From contig NZ_PHNJ01000018.1 of assembly GCF_008122205.1 (NCBI RefSeq), forward strand, positions 39,638-103,637: DNA of 64,000 nt, given 5' to 3'. This stretch comes from Natronococcus pandeyae. GTDB lineage: Archaea; Halobacteriota; Halobacteria; Halobacteriales; Natrialbaceae. The notes beneath the pieces were generated by a model, which was given only the letters and a program-made list of their open reading frames with translations, had not been told where the DNA came from and made no database searches. Shown here one piece after another: positions 1 to 8,673 of this stretch (within the stretch, counting starts at the first letter, position 1; each line of letters starts with the position of its first letter). Both the position numbers and the translations under genes were made by a program.

Positions 1-2
1 CG

Positions 3-815
3 GGCGCGGACCCCGTCTTCGCAGACGTCGATCCGGAGACGCTGACACTCCAGCCGGAGCGCGTTCGTGACGTCGTCTCGTCCGAAACCGCGGCGATCCT
101 GCCCGTACACCTGTACGGCCATCCCTGCCAGATGGACCGACTCGTCGAGATTGCCCGAGAGTACGACGCACTCGTGATCGAGGACTGCGCGGAAGCTCAC
201 GGAGCCGAGTATCGGAACCGGACCGTCGGAAGTATCGGCGACGTCGGCTGTTTCAGCTTCTACGGCAACAAGATGATTACGACCGGACAGGGAGGGATGG
301 TCACGACTGACGACGACGAACTCGCCGAACGCCTGCGACTGTACAATCGAGACGGGATGTCGACAGAGCGGACGTACTATCACCCGGTCATCGGGTACAA
401 CTATCGGATGTCGAACGTCCACGCCGCGATCGGCGTCGGCCAGTTGGGACGCATCGACGAGATCGTCGAGCGAAAACGCGCGATCGCGAATCGGTATCGG
501 GATCGGCTTACCAGCCACGACGTGACGCTGACAGATGAGCGATCGTGGGCCACGTCTGTGTTCTGGATGAACACGGTCATGTTCGATTCGCCGGACACCC
601 GTGATCTGGCCGTCGACGTACTCGAGGCCGACGGCATCGAAACGCGGCCGCTATTCTATCCGTTACACCGCCAGCCGCCGTACGCGGAGTCGAAGCGTGG
701 CACGATCACCGTCGCCTCTGACCGGTACCGCCGCGGGCTCAATCTCCCGTCCGGACCAACGCTGCGAGACGCGGAGATCGACCGCATTTGCGATCGTCTT
801 GCGACGCTCGAATGA
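3..815 (+). CDS. DegT/DnrJ/EryC1-family sugar aminotransferase (5' truncated by window edge)
   Basis: PLP-dependent aminotransferase that adds an amino group to a nucleotide-linked keto-sugar. The frame is open from base 3, so the N-terminus lies outside the window; the methionine at 132 is internal. Visible family hallmarks are HLYGHPCQM, IEDCAEAHGA with the PLP-contacting acidic residue, and SFYGNKMITTGQGGM, whose lysine is the expected Schiff-base residue. The GNKxITTGxGGM form is common in perosamine-synthase-like enzymes, but the exact substrate cannot be told from sequence alone. A soluble cytoplasmic enzyme is expected, supplying an amino-sugar to the glycan genes downstream. Confidence 0.93.
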   Translation, partial: GADPVFADVDPETLTLQPERVRDVVSSETAAILPVHLYGHPCQMDRLVEIAREYDALVIEDCAEAHGAEYRNRTVGSIGDVGCFSFYGNKMITTGQGGMVTTDDDELAERLRLYNRDGMSTERTYYHPVIGYNYRMSNVHAAIGVGQLGRIDEIVERKRAIANRYRDRLTSHDVTLTDERSWATSVFWMNTVMFDSPDTRDLAVDVLEADGIETRPLFYPLHRQPPYAESKRGTITVASDRYRRGLNLPSGPTLRDAEIDRICDRLATLE

Positions 816-952
816 ACCGAACTCGAAGTAGTGCGCCGATCGAGCGACCTGAACCCGTGAGGGCTATCACCGTCGATGTTGGCCTCGAGGACTAACGATG
901 CGCGGGTTCGAGTGCCACCGCGGCGGTAGCGGGATCAGTCAGATCAATGCGC

Positions 953-1759
953 TCACGCGATGAACGGGCCGAGAATCGAGCCGTGAACGGCAAGGAAGCC
1001 GAAGAGAAACACGTTCAGGAACCCGTGCAGTACGATGACTGTAAGGAGGCTTCCGGTTCGGTCGTACAGGACCCCGAACGCGAATCCGATGACGAAGGCG
1101 AACGCGACGAGCTCCGGAACTCCGTGTCCCGAGTGCATGGCCGCGAAGAGGACGCTGGCCAGCGTGATCCCGCTCCACCGACCGAGATAGTCCACGAACG
1201 CTCCCTGCACCAGCCCCCGAAAGAGGAGTTCTTCGACGAGCGCGACGAAACCGATCATCACGACGGCGAACAGTACGATCTGCGGTCCCGTCCAGCTTCC
1301 GACGAACGGATCCGGCTGGTACAGTGCGTACTCGAACTCTGCGAGGACGAACGCGATGGGGATGGTGATCGGGATCGAGAACAGCCCGAGTTTCCATCCG
1401 ACCGTCACCTTGGTCGCTCCCCACGGGCCGGCGACCAAGAGAACGGCGAGCAACAGGACGCCGTATATCGGCACGATCGACGCTAGCGGAGCGTCGAAGA
1501 GCGCTGGCATCCCGAGATTGACGATCCGAAACACCGGTAAGAGGGCGATGACCTGACAGAGGCTCGTTACGGTCCGCAGCCGGACAGGAACGAACGCGCA
1601 CAGCAAGAGTACCAGAAAATGTCCCCACAGCGCGATCGCAACGCTACCGGCGTAGAGTGCTGATTCGCTGAGAACGATCCCGATCGCCGCTACGCCGATG
1701 AGGAGCGTGGTCGGGTTCAAATCGATGTTCGCCACCGGCGTCATTTCTCGGATGCTCAT
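953..1759 (-). CDS. CPBP-family intramembrane metalloprotease (CAAX prenyl protease 2-like)
   Basis: Polytopic membrane protein of the CPBP (Abi) family. The three family motifs are visible in the C-terminal half: VEELLFRG (EExxxR), FAAMHSGHG and VIVLHGFLNV, the last two providing metal-binding histidines. At least six hydrophobic segments are seen. The frame extends to 1822, but the ATG at 1759 (MSIREM) is preferred because a tctttacc TATA-like stretch lies a suitable distance upstream; ATG 1744 is also possible. It stands alone and faces the aminotransferase convergently. The substrate is unknown; in haloarchaea such proteins are widespread and mostly uncharacterised. Confidence 0.85.
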   Translation of the reverse strand: MSIREMTPVANIDLNPTTLLIGVAAIGIVLSESALYAGSVAIALWGHFLVLLLCAFVPVRLRTVTSLCQVIALLPVFRIVNLGMPALFDAPLASIVPIYGVLLLAVLLVAGPWGATKVTVGWKLGLFSIPITIPIAFVLAEFEYALYQPDPFVGSWTGPQIVLFAVVMIGFVALVEELLFRGLVQGAFVDYLGRWSGITLASVLFAAMHSGHGVPELVAFAFVIGFAFGVLYDRTGSLLTVIVLHGFLNVFLFGFLAVHGSILGPFIA

Positions 1760-1995
1760 AAACGATCCTAAGCTTGGACGCGTCCGGGTAAAGAACGTGG
1801 TGGGTATACTAACGAGGCCCATGAGTCCTAGGATGATTTCGATTCTGATTCGGTTTCAAGCTCGTTCGCTGCCAACGGCCACGATGGCTGTACATTCGCT
1901 CCGCCGGATAATGAGACCCATTCTTCTATCATCCGGTTCGATCCCGATTTCCTCAAAAGCTGGCCGTCTACAACGTGAAACAGTCCTGTACAGCG

Positions 1996-2474
1996 CACTG
2001 GACGGCATCGTTGAGGAAGCTCTGCGTTACGACTGTATGGTATGTGTTCGAGGAGCTGGACGGCATCCGTGAGCGACTGTCTGAAGCTGCATGACATTCC
2101 GAGTGAGCGTTCGACCGCTTGTACGCCTACGTCGAGTACAAACCGAGGCAAAAGGCCTGTGCGTGGATACTACGAACCCGAAGAGCACCAGCAAGCGGTG
2201 TGCCGAGTGTGGGTTCATTCACGACGACGACCGCCTGAGTAGGGACACGTTCGAGTGCCAGAAGTGCGGGAATCGGAATCACGCCGACTACAACGCTGCC
2301 AAGAATGTGGCAGTCGTGTATTTCCGTCGTGAGCAACAGTCTTCACGGTGGAGGGGTGTCAGTCAATACGCCCTGAAGTACGGGATAATGACGCCGAACT
2401 GGGGATACACCTCGTACGCTGAGGCGTCAGAGGCCGAGTCTGCGGACAAGCCCCACCTACTTCGCTCGCCCTGA
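1996..2474 (+). pseudogene. TnpB (IS1341/IS605 OrfB-type) C-terminal remnant
   Basis: Decayed end of a TnpB RNA-guided nuclease/transposase. Homologous pieces occur in different frames: DGIVEEALRYDC, then EELDGIRERLSEAA, then EAKGLCVDTTNPKSTSKRC with the zinc ribbon CAECG...CQKCG and the last RuvC block HADYNAAKNVA. At least two frameshifts separate them and the N-terminal two thirds are missing. No clear element ends were found. It is a relic, not a functional gene. Confidence 0.75.
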
Positions 2475-2535
2475 CGCGCTCACTCGTTGAGGGTGGGGTA
2501 GTTGACCCATTCTGGCAGCACGATTTACCGGACCT

Positions 2536-2890
2536 GAGGGGACAGTGTCCACGTACGAAGGAAGTGCTCGGTGCAGCGATTGGATCGAACGATCTCCGGA
2601 CACGCTATCGTCGGGGACGCCGTTGCCGTCGACGGTACTGACTGGGGTGACATACCCCCGCGTTCGATCTCCCCGATTGCGAGGTACTCGTCCTTGACTG
2701 CGATGGTGCGGAGACGACCGTATTGCGCGAGCTGAACATACCTATCTGAATGATAGTCGTTAAAGTTTATCTGTTGTTTGGATCGGACGTAGAGACCCTG
2801 GCCGACATTCTGCCGGGACCGGTACTGCATTGAGGAGACGATTGTTGAGGGCGCTGACGGGGACACCGTAGTACTATATGCGACAGCGTC
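2536..2890 (+). pseudogene. FkbM-family methyltransferase remnant
   Basis: Translated pieces in shifting frames resemble the C-terminal half of FkbM-type SAM methyltransferases: TVSTYEGSA, then GHAIVGDAVAVDGTDWGD, then DLPDCEVLVLDCDGAETTVLREL (compare IKIDVEGHELSVLDGA in the intact FkbM gene at 14014), then FGSDVETLADILPGPVL and IEETIVEGADGDTVVLYATAS. Stops and frame changes separate the pieces, so the gene is broken. It lies directly behind the TnpB relic, which suggests IS-driven loss of the 5' part. Confidence 0.5.
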
Positions 2891-2945
2891 TTAGAACGAG
2901 GGTGATCGGCCACCGGCCTGCTCCGGTTTGACGCCACCCAGATCG

Positions 2946-3392
2946 ATGAGAACGAACCCAAAAACGATACTCACCGTCGCACTTGGACTTGCCCTTCTAG
3001 TGTCTCTCGGCGGAGTCGGATACGTCGCTGTAACTCCGCAGGAGTACCCCGAAGACGCCTTCACCGAATTCTATGTCCTCGACGCCACTGGCGAGGCTGA
3101 TGAGTATCCTACGAACCTCTCCGTCGATGAATCGGGGACGATCATTGTCGGCGTCACCAATCACGAGTTTGAGGAGAAGACCTACACGATCGTGCTCGTA
3201 CTGGATGATAACGTGGTTGATCATGAAACGCTGACTCTCGATCACGAGCAGACGTGGGAGGACCCGTTCTTGTTCTCTCCCGACGACGAGGGGGAATTCG
3301 AACTGGAAATCCTCCTGTATGAAAGTGAGTCTCCGAATCTCCAGGACGAACCATATCGGAGCCTTCAGCTTCAGGTTACGGTTACCGAGTGA
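2946..3392 (+). CDS. DUF1616-like C-terminal domain protein, membrane-anchored
   Basis: A 148-residue protein with one N-terminal hydrophobic segment (about residues 6-27) followed by an acidic, beta-rich extracytoplasmic domain. The FTEFYVLDATGEADEYPTNL and IIVGVTNHE blocks match the C-terminal part of haloarchaeal DUF1616 proteins, which normally also have an N-terminal multi-helix membrane region that is absent here. ATG 2946 (MRTNPKT) is preferred over ATG 2928 because it puts the signal/anchor at the very start. DUF1616 proteins are frequent in glycan clusters, which fits the neighbourhood; the molecular role is unknown. Confidence 0.7.
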   Translation: MRTNPKTILTVALGLALLVSLGGVGYVAVTPQEYPEDAFTEFYVLDATGEADEYPTNLSVDESGTIIVGVTNHEFEEKTYTIVLVLDDNVVDHETLTLDHEQTWEDPFLFSPDDEGEFELEILLYESESPNLQDEPYRSLQLQVTVTE

Positions 3393-3620
3393 CGAGGCTG
3401 GTGCCATTGCAACCCCGGTTCGTCGGTTGGATGCTGTGAAGCGTACTCTTGTCTGGGAGTCATAACGATGGACGAACGGCATATCGACGGCTGATCGCGT
3501 TCGATCCGCTGGGACGGATCCGGACGAACTAGACTAGACTGCACTCGAGTGGACCGAACTGGATCCGGGGCGCTTTTGAGTTCGCGTTCATCGAGGTCCG
3601 AAATGGAGCTCTCAAGATCA

Positions 3621-3630
3621 ATACTTATGC
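3621..3630 (+). promoter_or_regulatory. TATA-like box for the 3656 gene
   Basis: The sequence atacttatgc lies about 30 nt before the ATG at 3656, the spacing expected for a leaderless archaeal transcript. Purine-rich bases precede it (possible BRE). Confidence 0.4.
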
Positions 3631-3655
3631 GCGACGCCCGTATCGTACGTCGGCG

Positions 3656-4579
3656 ATGCGCTCCCAACTCGAGGCGAGGCTCGACCGACAACAGATCGGG
3701 CTAGGAGCGACGAGTGGCATCGTGTACGCCGGCGTCGCACTGGGTATCGGCGGGGTCGTCGTCGGGTCACCCGTTCCGTCGATTCGGCCTGCAACCGCGC
3801 TCCCGGTCGTGTTTGGACTTCTTTTCGGTCCGTCAGGCGCCGTCGGTACCGCCGTCGGCGCCGCGATTTCGGGGCTCATCGGCGTCGGTTTCGAGCCGCT
3901 ACTCTTCTTCGAGTTCCTCGCTACGCTCACGCTTGGTATCATGAGTTATGCGCTCTGGGGCCGGTACGGCCGACTCTCAAGCGGGGAGCCGCCGGCCATG
4001 GGAGCGCCCGCGCAGCTCCTGGAGTTCAGCGTCGTCGGAATTACCGCGGCAGCAGTCAACGCGGCGATTCTCGCCTGGGGACTCGAACTCCTCGGCGCGT
4101 TTCCGTTCTTCGTAACCGTGGTCCGCACGATGGGCAGCGCGTCCGTCGCGATCCTCCTCTTTGGACCGCCGCTCCTCTACGCCCTTTATCCGATCGTGCA
4201 ATCACGCGGCCTGACGTATCACGGAACGGCCGTCCGATCGGCCCAACCGACAGACGGAGATGGTGTCACGACCGTGATCATCGTCGCCGTTGTCGGTTGC
4301 TGGCTACTCGTCGGAACCGTTCTCAGCGTTGGGGCCCACGCGTTCGGCGCGATTCCGACAGAGTCGCTCGCGAAGCATGTCACCGAGCGGGTCGCCCACG
4401 AACGATCGTGGCTCCTCCTATTCGGGTGGGCCGGACAGGTCGCGCTCGGTACCGTAGCGCTGTTTCTCGTTCTCCGGTACGCCGCGACGCTCGGGCTCGG
4501 TTTCGCGTCGCGCCACGGCGATGCCGCGCCACGCCGTCCCGATCCCGCGTCGGACCGCGACGACCGCGAACCGGACTAG
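3656..4579 (+). CDS. Multi-pass membrane protein, possibly ECF-transporter S-component-like
   Basis: A 307-residue protein with about seven hydrophobic segments and a charged C-terminal tail rich in Arg, Asp and Pro (from about residue 285). The segment RPATALPVVFGLLFGPSGAVGTAVG resembles the membrane region of energy-coupling-factor substrate-binding subunits and other small-molecule uptake proteins, but no ATPase genes are adjacent. The next genes, a gluconate-dehydrogenase-like pair, run in the same direction 60 nt downstream. The assignment is tentative; an uncharacterised haloarchaeal membrane protein is the safe call. Confidence 0.75.
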   Translation: MRSQLEARLDRQQIGLGATSGIVYAGVALGIGGVVVGSPVPSIRPATALPVVFGLLFGPSGAVGTAVGAAISGLIGVGFEPLLFFEFLATLTLGIMSYALWGRYGRLSSGEPPAMGAPAQLLEFSVVGITAAAVNAAILAWGLELLGAFPFFVTVVRTMGSASVAILLFGPPLLYALYPIVQSRGLTYHGTAVRSAQPTDGDGVTTVIIVAVVGCWLLVGTVLSVGAHAFGAIPTESLAKHVTERVAHERSWLLLFGWAGQVALGTVALFLVLRYAATLGLGFASRHGDAAPRRPDPASDRDDREPD

Positions 4580-4643
4580 GACTACTAGCGATCGCATACC
4601 CGGCCCGGAAACATCTTTGTCGGCATCTGTCCACGGACTGACC

Positions 4644-5189
4644 GTGAAGCTCACTCGACGGGATGCGGTAGCGGCCCTGACCGCCGCAGGAGTCAGCGCG
4701 AGTGCTGTCGCGATGGCTCGTCTCGACGACCGAGCGAGCGAATCGGGTGCGTTTACGGCTCGCGACCTCGACGTCCTGCTGGCGACGGCAGATGTCGTGT
4801 ACCCGTCTGCCGTCTCCGTCACCGAGGAGTTCATAGAAACGTATAGCGTCGGTCGGGTCCAAGATCGGGAAGTGTACCGAACCGGCATGAAACGAGCGAT
4901 TGCAGACGTGAATGCGTACGCCGGACGGTACACGGGGACGCCGTTCCCCGATCTGGCACCCTCGGCGCGGGATCAGGTGCTCCGGGAGATGGGTGTCGAC
5001 CGGGTCCAGCCGGAACCGGAGGGCACGGTTCCCGAACAGGTCCGGTACTATCTGGTGAACGAACTCCTCTACGCGCTGTACAGCACACCGACCGGCGGGG
5101 AACTCGTGGGACTCGAGAATCCACCGGGGTACGCTGGCGGGCTTGAGTCATACCAGCAAGCGCCAGAAGACCGACCCGCAGACGAGTAA
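4644..5189 (+). CDS. Gluconate 2-dehydrogenase subunit 3 family protein
   Basis: Small subunit that typically partners a GMC-type FAD dehydrogenase. The GTG at 4644 is chosen because it gives the compact N-terminus KLTRRDAVAALTAAGVSASAVA, a Tat-like signal with twin arginine and an alanine-rich hydrophobic stretch; the frame is open further upstream (to 4521) but that would overlap the previous gene. The remainder (FTARDLDVLLATADVVYPS ... PDLAPSARDQVLREMGVDRVQ) fits the family. It is followed 10 nt later by the GMC subunit, so the two are very likely co-transcribed and form one complex. Confidence 0.85.
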   Translation: MKLTRRDAVAALTAAGVSASAVAMARLDDRASESGAFTARDLDVLLATADVVYPSAVSVTEEFIETYSVGRVQDREVYRTGMKRAIADVNAYAGRYTGTPFPDLAPSARDQVLREMGVDRVQPEPEGTVPEQVRYYLVNELLYALYSTPTGGELVGLENPPGYAGGLESYQQAPEDRPADE

Positions 5190-5199
5190 GGATACGAGC

Positions 5200-6861
5200 A
5201 TGCAAGCGAAGACCCGACGAACGACGCGAGCGAAATCGATCGATCGGGCGCCGTCGGATCGCGTCGATGTTTGCGTGATCGGCTCCGGTCCGGCGGGCGC
5301 GCTCATCGCGTACACGCTCGCCGAGCGCGGTCACGACGTCGTGGTGCTCGATGCCGGCAAGCGGTTCGATCCCGCTAACCGCGAGCGCCGGATGGAGATG
5401 GCGCTCCGACCGGGCCACGACTTTGTGGACGTGTGGGAGATGGGCGGCCGGCGCGACCGGTACACGGTCTCGGGCGATCGGTTCTACCAGTTGAACCGGA
5501 CGCGCGTGAAGGGGATCGGCGGCTCGACGCTTCACTGGGTGGGGATGACGCCACGGTTGCACGAGAAGGACTTCGAGATGCGCTCGCGGTACGGGCTCGC
5601 CGCGGACTGGCCGATCGACTACGCGGACCTGCGGCCGTACTACGCCGCCGCGGAACGCGAACTCGGCGTCGCCGGCGCCGAGGACAACCCGTTCGCACCG
5701 CCTCGAGAGGAGCCGTATCCGCTCCCGGCGTTTCCGCCGAGCCATTCGGATTCGATCTTTGCCGACGCGTGTGAGGAGATCGGTATACAGATGCACTCGG
5801 CTCCGCAGGCCCGCAACTCGGAGGCGTACGACGGCCGGAGCCAGTGTGCGGGGTACGGAACGTGTATGCCGGTGTGTCCGGCAGGGGCGAAGTACAGTGC
5901 GGACGTTCACGTCCGGAAAGCCGAGGCGGCGGGCGCACGCGTCGTCGATCGCGCGGCCGTGCAGCGCCTGCGCCACGACGAGTCGGGTGAGTACGTCGAG
6001 AGCGCCGTGTACGTCACGCCGGCCGGTGAGACGCATGCACAGCGCGCGGACGCGTTCGCCGTCTGCTGCGGCGGCGTCGAGACGCCGCGGCTGCTGTTGC
6101 TCTCCGAAAGCGACGCGCACCCCGACGGACTCGCAAACTCGAGCGGTGCGGTCGGACGGTACTTTATGGAGCACCCGTCGGTGTCCACGACAGCCGAACT
6201 GGACCAGGACACCCGCCAACACCACATCGGCTTCCCGACGAGCGAGTCCCACCAGTTCTACGACCATGAGGAGCCGCGGCCGGGCAGCTTCACACTCGAG
6301 TTTCAGAACACGGCTGGTTCCGACGTACACGGCTACGACGGCGGCGGTGGGATGGGGGGAATCCTCGCGCCGCTGTACGGCGCCGAGTGGGGCGACGACC
6401 TCCTCGAGACGATGCGCGACCGATACGGAAACACCGTCGCCGTGAGCGCGACGGCCGAACAGCTGCCGGATGCGGAGAGTCGTGTGACTCTCGACCGGTC
6501 GACGTCCGATGAGTTCGGGAATCCGGTCCCCAACATCGAGTGGAGGGTCGGCTCCCACGCCGTCGAGACACTCGAGCACGCCCTCTCGATACACCGGAAC
6601 ATCGTCGATCGGATCGACGGGACGATTACCGGGCAGACGGATCCTCGAACGCCCGGGACCGTCGCCCACCACCTGGGCACGACCCGCATGGGCGACGATC
6701 CTGACGAGAGCGTCGTGAACGCGCGGCTGCGCACCCACGACGTACGAAATCTCTACCTCGCCTCCGGAAGCGTCTTCGTCACAGGCGGCGCGATGCCCCC
6801 GACGCTCACCATCGCCGCGCTGTCGCTGAAGGCGGCGGACCACATCGATTCGGCCCTGTGA
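5200..6861 (+). CDS. GMC-family FAD-dependent oxidoreductase (gluconate/sugar dehydrogenase large subunit)
   Basis: Flavoprotein that oxidises a sugar or sugar-acid alcohol. The N-terminus has the Rossmann FAD motif CVIGSGPAGA and a following acidic strand end; the GMC signature region KGIGGSTLHWVGM comes next; the C-terminus has HHLGTTRMGDDP and NLYLASGSVFVTGGAMPPTLTIAAL, containing the expected active-site histidine region. A cysteine cluster CAGYGTCMPVCPAGAK lies mid-protein, as in gluconate-dehydrogenase-type GMC enzymes. ATG 5200 avoids overlap with the upstream gene (stop 5189); ATG 5143 is an alternative. No signal peptide is seen, so export may rely on the Tat signal of the partner subunit. 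Confidence 0.92.
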   Translation: MQAKTRRTTRAKSIDRAPSDRVDVCVIGSGPAGALIAYTLAERGHDVVVLDAGKRFDPANRERRMEMALRPGHDFVDVWEMGGRRDRYTVSGDRFYQLNRTRVKGIGGSTLHWVGMTPRLHEKDFEMRSRYGLAADWPIDYADLRPYYAAAERELGVAGAEDNPFAPPREEPYPLPAFPPSHSDSIFADACEEIGIQMHSAPQARNSEAYDGRSQCAGYGTCMPVCPAGAKYSADVHVRKAEAAGARVVDRAAVQRLRHDESGEYVESAVYVTPAGETHAQRADAFAVCCGGVETPRLLLLSESDAHPDGLANSSGAVGRYFMEHPSVSTTAELDQDTRQHHIGFPTSESHQFYDHEEPRPGSFTLEFQNTAGSDVHGYDGGGGMGGILAPLYGAEWGDDLLETMRDRYGNTVAVSATAEQLPDAESRVTLDRSTSDEFGNPVPNIEWRVGSHAVETLEHALSIHRNIVDRIDGTITGQTDPRTPGTVAHHLGTTRMGDDPDESVVNARLRTHDVRNLYLASGSVFVTGGAMPPTLTIAALSLKAADHIDSAL

Positions 6862-7484
6862 GCTGCGTCGTTCTCACGGCATCGAAGCTACCGGCGACCA
6901 TCGCGGCATGAGAGGTGCGATTAGAAGTCGGATGCCCTCTCCCGTTTGCCCCTAGGAATCGGGCTAGCGACACTAGGCCCGTAAGCGCTTTTTTGAGCCC
7001 GGTGGAAGTCAACCGTAACTACCGTTCGTCCGGACAGGATATTTACAGCAGTATGGGTGTAATTAGACATTTCTTCACACCTCACTTCGGGCGCCGACCG
7101 ACCGACCTCTGTTTCGATCTGGAATGTCAATAATGATACCGAAATGGTCGACGCGTATATCGTGTATGACGGTGCACACGGGGGTCGTCTAGAGAAGGGA
7201 TCGGGCCAGTCTCGCGATTTTGAGGCCGCGGGTGGACGAGCAGATGGCTGGATCTAATCTCTAGGCTAGGATCCAACCCATTCGATCAAGGCGGATTACC
7301 TCCGACGGAGAATGCGGTCAGCGTACGCTTCGCCGCCAGTCGTTCGGCCGATTCAAACCGACGGATGGCAGGTATATAGGGCATCGACTTGATGCCGCGC
7401 TATGTATGTCACCACCTCCCTTGTTAATTCGACAGACGGTCGATTCAGCCGTTGATCGATGCGGCCGCCGGTCGGATGCTTTGC
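6862..7484. other. Intergenic region without a convincing gene
   Basis: All open frames here lack recognisable protein character. A short stretch around 7115-7250 reads as an acidic, beta-like peptide (WNVNNDTEMVDAYIVYDG) but is closed by stops on both sides, so at most it is a gene remnant. The region separates a plus-strand oxidation operon from minus-strand glycosyltransferases. Confidence 0.5.
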
Positions 7485-8510
7485 CTAGAGGAGTTCGCGA
7501 TACACAGCCATCGTCTCGGTCGCCGCGCGGTCCCACGAGAATTGGTCCGCTCGCTTTAGTGCAGCCCGTTCGATGGCTGCCCGTCGCTCGTCGTCGTGCA
7601 GGAGCGACCGGATCTGTTCGACGTGCGCGTCGACGTCTTCGGGATGGCACTGGATCGCGGCGTCACCGACCACCTCGGGAACGGAGTACGCGGTCGTCGT
7701 GACGACCGCGGTTCCGGAGGCCATCGCCTCGAGCACCGGCAGGCCGAACCCCTCGTGTCGCGTCGGAAAGTAGAAGACAGTCGCCTGACGGTACAGCTCT
7801 GCCAGGCGGTCGTCCGAGACATACCCGAGGGCGTCGACTGATCGTCTTCGGAGCCGCTCCGGCACAATCTCCTCCCAGCCCGTGCCAGCAATGACGAACT
7901 GCTCGTCGAGGCGCTCCGCGACCGCCACGATCGCCTCGGGGTTCTTTCGCTTCGACGCGAGACTGGCGTGAAAGACGAATTGGTCGTCTCGAGTCCAAGT
8001 GTCCGTATTGGACGTGGTCGGGCAGAATCGGTCGTCCACGGCTAGATGGACGACGTGCAGATCAGTGCTGTCGACGTACCGTCCGATCTCTCGCGCGACA
8101 CTCTCGGAGTAAGCCGCGATCGCGTCGGCGCGTTCGAGCATCCACCGGTTCGTCCGGTGATGCAGTCCGTAGAAACGCGGATGGCTGATGAGGTCGGGAC
8201 GATCGGTGAAGAAGAGATCGTCTGTCGAGACGACAAGCGGCGTCTCGGAGTACAGGATTTGAAACAGCGCGGGAAAGCGAAACGAACGGACGTTGTCGGT
8301 GGTGAGAATGAAGTCCTGGAAGAGGTGGACGAGGTCTGCATCGCGCCAGTCATCAACTGGGACGACGCCGTACGCCGACAGCGCCGCTTGCAACTGGTCC
8401 TTCACTAGGTGTTTCGTTGTGTACGTATCGGTAAACGTGAGGAAGTGGACGCGGATTGACTCGGCGGATTCGTCGATGTCTGGTTGCGGATCTGTTCGAC
8501 TTCGACTCAT
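7485..8510 (-). CDS. Glycosyltransferase, GT-B fold (family 4-like)
   Basis: A 341-residue cytoplasmic sugar transferase. The C-terminal domain has the nucleotide-sugar binding block FYFPTRHEGFGLPVLEAMASGTAVV (the E-x7-E motif) preceded by ALGYVSDDRLAELYRQA; the N-terminal half contains DADLVHLFQDF and ADAIAAYSESVAREI. The frame continues to 8843, but ATG 8510 (MSRSRTDPQ) is preferred because the longer form would overlap the upstream glycosyltransferase and add a low-complexity Arg/Ser/Thr-rich extension. It is probably co-transcribed with the upstream minus-strand GT. Sugar donor and acceptor are unknown. Confidence 0.88.
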   Translation of the reverse strand: MSRSRTDPQPDIDESAESIRVHFLTFTDTYTTKHLVKDQLQAALSAYGVVPVDDWRDADLVHLFQDFILTTDNVRSFRFPALFQILYSETPLVVSTDDLFFTDRPDLISHPRFYGLHHRTNRWMLERADAIAAYSESVAREIGRYVDSTDLHVVHLAVDDRFCPTTSNTDTWTRDDQFVFHASLASKRKNPEAIVAVAERLDEQFVIAGTGWEEIVPERLRRRSVDALGYVSDDRLAELYRQATVFYFPTRHEGFGLPVLEAMASGTAVVTTTAYSVPEVVGDAAIQCHPEDVDAHVEQIRSLLHDDERRAAIERAALKRADQFSWDRAATETMAVYRELL

Positions 8511-8673
8511 TGGTGAGCGGGCGGTTCCCTGGCGGACACGAGCGCGTCTTTCCGTAGTGGTCGATTGCTGCTCGCGCGTACTCGATTCGGCCGGTGGCGT
8601 TCGCGGGACTGAACTGCTCGGTATCCGGACGGAACGCCCGCCGCTCGAATCCCGGTCGGGAATCGCGTCGAGA

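Noticed and set aside
4831..6843. A 670-codon open frame on the minus strand
   Set aside because: It is antisense to the well-supported gluconate-dehydrogenase-like pair and has the Arg/Val/Pro-rich make-up of a GC-rich shadow frame.
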